The position numbers were made by a program, and so were the translations under genes. DNA of 43,123 bases from Clostridia bacterium (GTDB lineage: Bacteria; Bacillota; Clostridia; Christensenellales; Aristaeellaceae): NCBI GenBank assembly GCA_017516765.1, contig JAFXBE010000008.1, positions 1 to 43,123 of the forward strand, in the 5' to 3' direction. Positions 40,246-43,123 of the stretch are shown one piece after another. The notes beneath the pieces are model-generated. The model had not been told where the DNA came from and did not search any database. It worked only from the letters and a program-made list of their open reading frames with translations. Numbering within the stretch: position 1 is the stretch's first letter; every line of letters starts with the position of its first letter.

Positions 40246-41010
40246 GTGAAGCTGATCTCATGGAATGTTAATGGTTTGCGCGCTTGCCTCGGCAAGGGCT
40301 TTATGGACTATTTTTCTGCGCAGCAGGCGGATTTTTTCTGTCTGCAGGAAACCAAAATGCAAAAGGGACAGGCGGATTTTGAGCCCGAGGGCTATCTGCA
40401 GCATTGGAACAGCGCAGAGAAGAAAGGGTATTCCGGCACGGCGATTCTGGCAAAGCATCAGCCCCTGAGCGTTGCCTACGGCATCGGCATTGAGGAGCAC
40501 GACCATGAAGGGCGCGTGATCACCCTTGAGTACAAGGATTTCTATCTGGTAACGGTCTACACCCCCAACAGCCAGCGGGAGCTGGCAAGGCTGGATTACC
40601 GCATGGTTTGGGAGGAGGCTTTCCTTGCCTATTTGAAATCGCTGGATGAAAAGAAGCCCGTGATCGTCTGCGGGGATATGAATGTTGCCCACAAGGAGAT
40701 CGACCTGAAAAATCCCAAGACCAACACCCGCAACGCCGGCTTTACGCAGGAGGAACGGGACAGGATGACCGCTCTTCTGGATAACGGCTTTGTGGATACC
40801 TTCCGTCTGCTGCACCCCGACGAAAAGGATCGCTACAGCTGGTGGAGCTATATGATGAAGAGCCGGGAGCGGAACATCGGCTGGCGTATCGACTATTTCC
40901 TGGTCAGCAGCCGTATTGCGCCCAATGTGCGCCTTGCGGACATTCACGATCAGATCATGGGCAGCGATCACTGCCCTGTTATTCTGGAACTGGAAGGATT
41001 GGAGGTTTGA
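40246..41010 (+). CDS. xth: Exodeoxyribonuclease III (AP endonuclease)
   Basis: 254 residues from a GTG at 40246 with GGAGG upstream. Exonuclease III / AP endonuclease family motifs are complete: [12 protein letters not shown] (N), CLQETKM (metal Glu), [16 protein letters not shown] (D and N), and the C-terminal [12 protein letters not shown] and [11 protein letters not shown] (D-H). It cuts abasic sites in base-excision repair. The YfcE-type gene starts 4 bases after its stop, so the two are co-transcribed. Confidence 0.95.
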   Translation: MKLISWNVNGLRACLGKGFMDYFSAQQADFFCLQETKMQKGQADFEPEGYLQHWNSAEKKGYSGTAILAKHQPLSVAYGIGIEEHDHEGRVITLEYKDFYLVTVYTPNSQRELARLDYRMVWEEAFLAYLKSLDEKKPVIVCGDMNVAHKEIDLKNPKTNTRNAGFTQEERDRMTALLDNGFVDTFRLLHPDEKDRYSWWSYMMKSRERNIGWRIDYFLVSSRIAPNVRLADIHDQIMGSDHCPVILELEGLEV

Positions 41011-41014
41011 TTTT

Positions 41015-41566
41015 ATGAAGATCCTGTTTGCATCGGACATCCACGGTTCGGCTTCCGCAATGGAGAAGATCCTGCAAAAACTGGAGCAGGAGAAGGCAGA
41101 CCGCTTTGTTTTGCTGGGCGATCTGCTCTACCACGGCCCACGCAACGATCTGCCCGACCGCTACGCCCCCAAAGAAGTGTTCGGCATGCTCAACGCCTGC
41201 GCCATGAAGCCCCTGTGCGTGCGCGGAAATTGCGATGCCGAGGTGGATCAGATGGTGCTGGAATTCCCTATCATGGCGGATTATGCCCTTTTGCCGCTGG
41301 ATGGCGGACGCACCGCTTTCGTTACCCATGGGCATCTCTTCAATATCGATAATCCGCCGCCCCATCAGCCCGGAGATGTGCTGATCCACGGGCACACCCA
41401 TGTGCACTGTGCCATCCCGCAGGGGGATTATGTGTACATCAATCCCGGCTCTGCCGCCTTGCCCAAGGATGGGCAGCAGCCTTCCTACATGATCTATGAG
41501 GACGGCGTATATACCGTGAAGCATCTGGACAGCGGCGATGAGCTGTTGCGCTATTCCGCGGAGTGA
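41015..41566 (+). CDS. yfcE: YfcE-family phosphodiesterase
   Basis: 183 residues, usual YfcE length. Metal-binding motifs of the calcineurin-like fold: FASDIHGS (D-x-H), LLGDLLYHGP, VRGNCD, THGHLFN and IHGHTHVH. E. coli YfcE is a Mn-dependent phosphodiesterase active on model substrates; the natural substrate is unknown. The ATG at 41015 uses the GGAGG inside the end of the exonuclease gene. Confidence 0.92.
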   Translation: MKILFASDIHGSASAMEKILQKLEQEKADRFVLLGDLLYHGPRNDLPDRYAPKEVFGMLNACAMKPLCVRGNCDAEVDQMVLEFPIMADYALLPLDGGRTAFVTHGHLFNIDNPPPHQPGDVLIHGHTHVHCAIPQGDYVYINPGSAALPKDGQQPSYMIYEDGVYTVKHLDSGDELLRYSAE

Positions 41567-41594
41567 TGTTCCGCAACCGACAGGAGTGAATGAT

Positions 41595-42935
41595 ATGAAG
41601 AAACGGATTGTACTGGCGTTGCTGTTGGTGTTTGTAATGGCGCTTACCGCCTCCTGTTCCCTGATCGTGAAGGATCCCGAGGTGGATAAGCAGACGGTCG
41701 TACTGGAAGTGAACGGACAGCCCTTTGTAAAGGGCGATGTGCAGCAGCTGATCGAGAATGAGCTGGATTATCAGGTCTATCTCTACAGCTATCAGTATGG
41801 CGAAACGTTGGATCGTAACGACCCCGAGCTGGTTTCCTATGTGCAGGATGCGGCTTTCGACAGCATCGTACAGCGGGCTGTGATCGAAGAAAAGCTGCAG
41901 AAGGATGGCTATACCGTCCTTGCCCCGGAAGAGGAAGAGGCGGTGCAGGCTGCGGCTCAGGCGGAGTACGACAGCTATATTGAAGAAGTGCTCACTTACG
42001 ATCTGGCGGATTCGGAGCTTTCTGACGAAGAAAAGCGCGCAGAGGCCGAAAAGCTGCTGCCTCAGTTCGGCTATCCGTCCATGGCGATGCTGCTGGAGCA
42101 GGAAAGGATTGCTGCAGCGGAGGAAAAACTGTATCAGGAGATCGTGAAGGATGTGACCCTGACCGAAGAGGATCTGATCGCAGCGTATGACCAGTATGTG
42201 GCAACTGCGAAGGCGGACTATGAGTTCGATATCGGCTATTTCGAATCGGATGTGGAGAACGGGGCACAGATCTACTATTATCCTGCCGGCTACCGCTATG
42301 TTAAGCATATTCTGATCGGTTTCCCGGATGAGGAGTACGATGCGCTGATGTCCATGACGACGGATGTACTTTTGGCGCAGCAGGCATTGACCGATGCACA
42401 GGATAAACTGAATGCAGCCGGTGAAGAAGAAAAGGAAGAAGCGCTGGCGGCGCAGCAGGCTGCGGAAGCTGCTCTGATCGATGCACAGAGCAAGCTGGAC
42501 GAAGCGCGGGATGTTGCATACACCGCTTTGCAGCCCAGAGTGGATGAAGTGCAGGCAGCTATCGCGGCCGGCGAGGAGTTTGATGCCCTGATCGAGAAGT
42601 ACGGCGAGGATGAGGGTATGAAGGTCGAGCCTGCCAAGACCAGAGGCTATGTGATCGGCACAGAAAGCACCAATTATGTGGATGCATTCCACGAAGGGGC
42701 GATGGCGCTGGCTGCTGTCGGGGATGTGTCCGAGCCTGTGCGTACCGAGTACGGTGTGCATCTGATCAAATATGTGGAGGAGATCCCCGAAGGCGCAGTA
42801 CCCTTTGATAGTGTACGCGCGCAGCTTGCGGCAGACGAACTGAAGTACCGGCAGGACGAGGTGTATCAGACTGCGGTTGAACAGTGGGTCAAGGAAGCCG
42901 ACGTAAAGATGTATAAGAACAGAATGGCAGATTAA
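41595..42935 (+). CDS. Parvulin-type peptidyl-prolyl isomerase lipoprotein (PrsA/SurA-like)
   Basis: 446 residues. Lipoprotein signal MKKRIVLALLLVFVMALTAS with the lipid-carrying Cys at 21 (T-A-S-C). Residues 25 to about 230 are a SurA-N-like chaperone region (VNGQPFVKGDVQQLIENELDY). A parvulin domain starts at about 234 (RYVKHILIGF) and ends with FDALIEKYGED, GDVSEPVRTEYGVHLIKY near 385. Between its first strand and the rest lies an insert of about 60 residues (255-315), Ala/Glu/Gln/Lys-rich and probably a coiled-coil hairpin. It should fold exported proteins on the outer side of the membrane. The ATG at 41595 follows CAGGAG. A terminator and the repeat follow. Confidence 0.9.
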   Translation: MKKRIVLALLLVFVMALTASCSLIVKDPEVDKQTVVLEVNGQPFVKGDVQQLIENELDYQVYLYSYQYGETLDRNDPELVSYVQDAAFDSIVQRAVIEEKLQKDGYTVLAPEEEEAVQAAAQAEYDSYIEEVLTYDLADSELSDEEKRAEAEKLLPQFGYPSMAMLLEQERIAAAEEKLYQEIVKDVTLTEEDLIAAYDQYVATAKADYEFDIGYFESDVENGAQIYYYPAGYRYVKHILIGFPDEEYDALMSMTTDVLLAQQALTDAQDKLNAAGEEEKEEALAAQQAAEAALIDAQSKLDEARDVAYTALQPRVDEVQAAIAAGEEFDALIEKYGEDEGMKVEPAKTRGYVIGTESTNYVDAFHEGAMALAAVGDVSEPVRTEYGVHLIKYVEEIPEGAVPFDSVRAQLAADELKYRQDEVYQTAVEQWVKEADVKMYKNRMAD

Positions 42936-42944
42936 GAAGCAAAC

Positions 42945-42976
42945 GACACCCCGCAGATGTGTTTCTGCGGGGTGTC
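42945..42976 (+). terminator. Terminator stem of the isomerase gene
   Basis: GACACCCCGCAG / CTGCGGGGTGTC, a 12-base perfect stem. The T-tract is absent; instead CGCAGCTCGTC of the repeat follows after 3 bases. Confidence 0.75.
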
Positions 42977-42979
42977 CGC

Positions 42980-43109
42980 AGCTCGTCAAAAAACACGCCT
43001 GCGGCGGCTTTTTTGACGACTTTTGCACCGTTTGCCTAGGAGCCTACGGCTCCCCGGGCGGCAAACGGCGATAGGAACCCCTTGCTACGCAAGGGTTCCG
43101 AAACCACCG
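42980..43109 (+). repeat. Multi-hairpin dispersed repeat, copy 3
   Basis: Nearly identical to 4509-4636, with a perfect GGAACCCC-type third hairpin apart from one base. Similarity stops at about 43109 after CCGAAACCACCG; the fourth and fifth hairpins of copy 2 are not seen before the window ends. As in the other copies it begins just behind a terminator stem. Confidence 0.9.
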
Positions 43110-43123
43110 GAAGGGTGAACGCA

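Noticed and set aside
1..43123. tRNA, rRNA, CRISPR arrays, transposase or phage genes
   Set aside because: None was recognised by eye: no tRNA-like cloverleaf with a TTCGAATC-type arm, no regularly spaced repeats and no transposase or integrase motifs.

Overview
The window looks like a chromosomal segment of a moderately GC-rich gut Clostridia species, probably Oscillospiraceae/Ruminococcaceae related to Faecalibacterium, Gemmiger or Subdoligranulum. This rests on strong AGGAGG-type ribosome sites, Firmicutes-type gene sets (cdaA-cdaR, rqcP, DegV, a SAM-I riboswitch on metK, UPF0237/UPF0210) and protein texture; the genus is inference. I saw no rRNA, tRNA, CRISPR array, phage gene or transposase. 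Almost all the DNA is coding, in short operons with 4-base ATGA overlaps or gaps under 40 bases.

Layout. 1-4770: UPF0210 and ACT-domain genes on the minus strand; divergently, a LacI-type sensor/GGDEF diguanylate cyclase and a small PH/GRAM-like protein. A multi-hairpin repeat bounds this block on both sides in inverted orientation, and a third copy ends the window. 4771-7000: fucO-type lactaldehyde reductase and a DUF134-NifX fusion. 7012-12970: a seven-member minus-strand run made of a truncated patatin start, an APH(3')-like kinase, an MBL hydrolase, an M42 peptidase, a ParB-like/BMP fusion, a metallophosphoesterase and a Cys-rich protein. 13182-17167: an uncharacterised 273-residue protein, a serine hydrolase, an XRE regulator, a Nudix hydrolase and a PEBP-like protein. 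17251-21363: DegV, riboswitch-controlled metK, and a BcrA-like ABC exporter pair. 21589-26459: rqcP-ispD-ispF-comEC-holA, a tightly overlapping core operon. 26610-29358: an XRE-cupin regulator and an acyl-CoA synthetase fused to a GNAT domain. 29417-35451 (minus): the c-di-AMP operon cdaA-cdaR with a repeat-containing membrane protein, a P-loop ATPase, an rsmF-like rRNA methyltransferase and a GNAT. 35896-39690: a 1090-residue adenylation/carrier/alpha-oxoamine synthase protein with its own promoter and a long leader, then a GNAT. 39801-42935: a DUF3795 protein, exonuclease III, YfcE phosphodiesterase and a parvulin-type lipoprotein.

Most noteworthy: (i) the single-chain A-ACP-AOS synthase, which should condense a carrier-bound acyl group with an amino acid to give an alpha-aminoketone lipid; (ii) the terminator-associated multi-hairpin repeat, one copy of which is flanked by a perfect 26-base duplication of the terminator stem-loop; (iii) the acyl-CoA synthetase-GNAT fusion, a possible self-acetylating switch; (iv) an APH(3')-like gene directly behind a broken patatin gene; (v) a DUF134-NifX fusion that keeps an internal ribosome site; (vi) two nucleotide-second-messenger genes, one with a LacI-like receptor and one in an operon with an unknown 33-residue-repeat membrane protein. 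All functions are read from sequence motifs alone.
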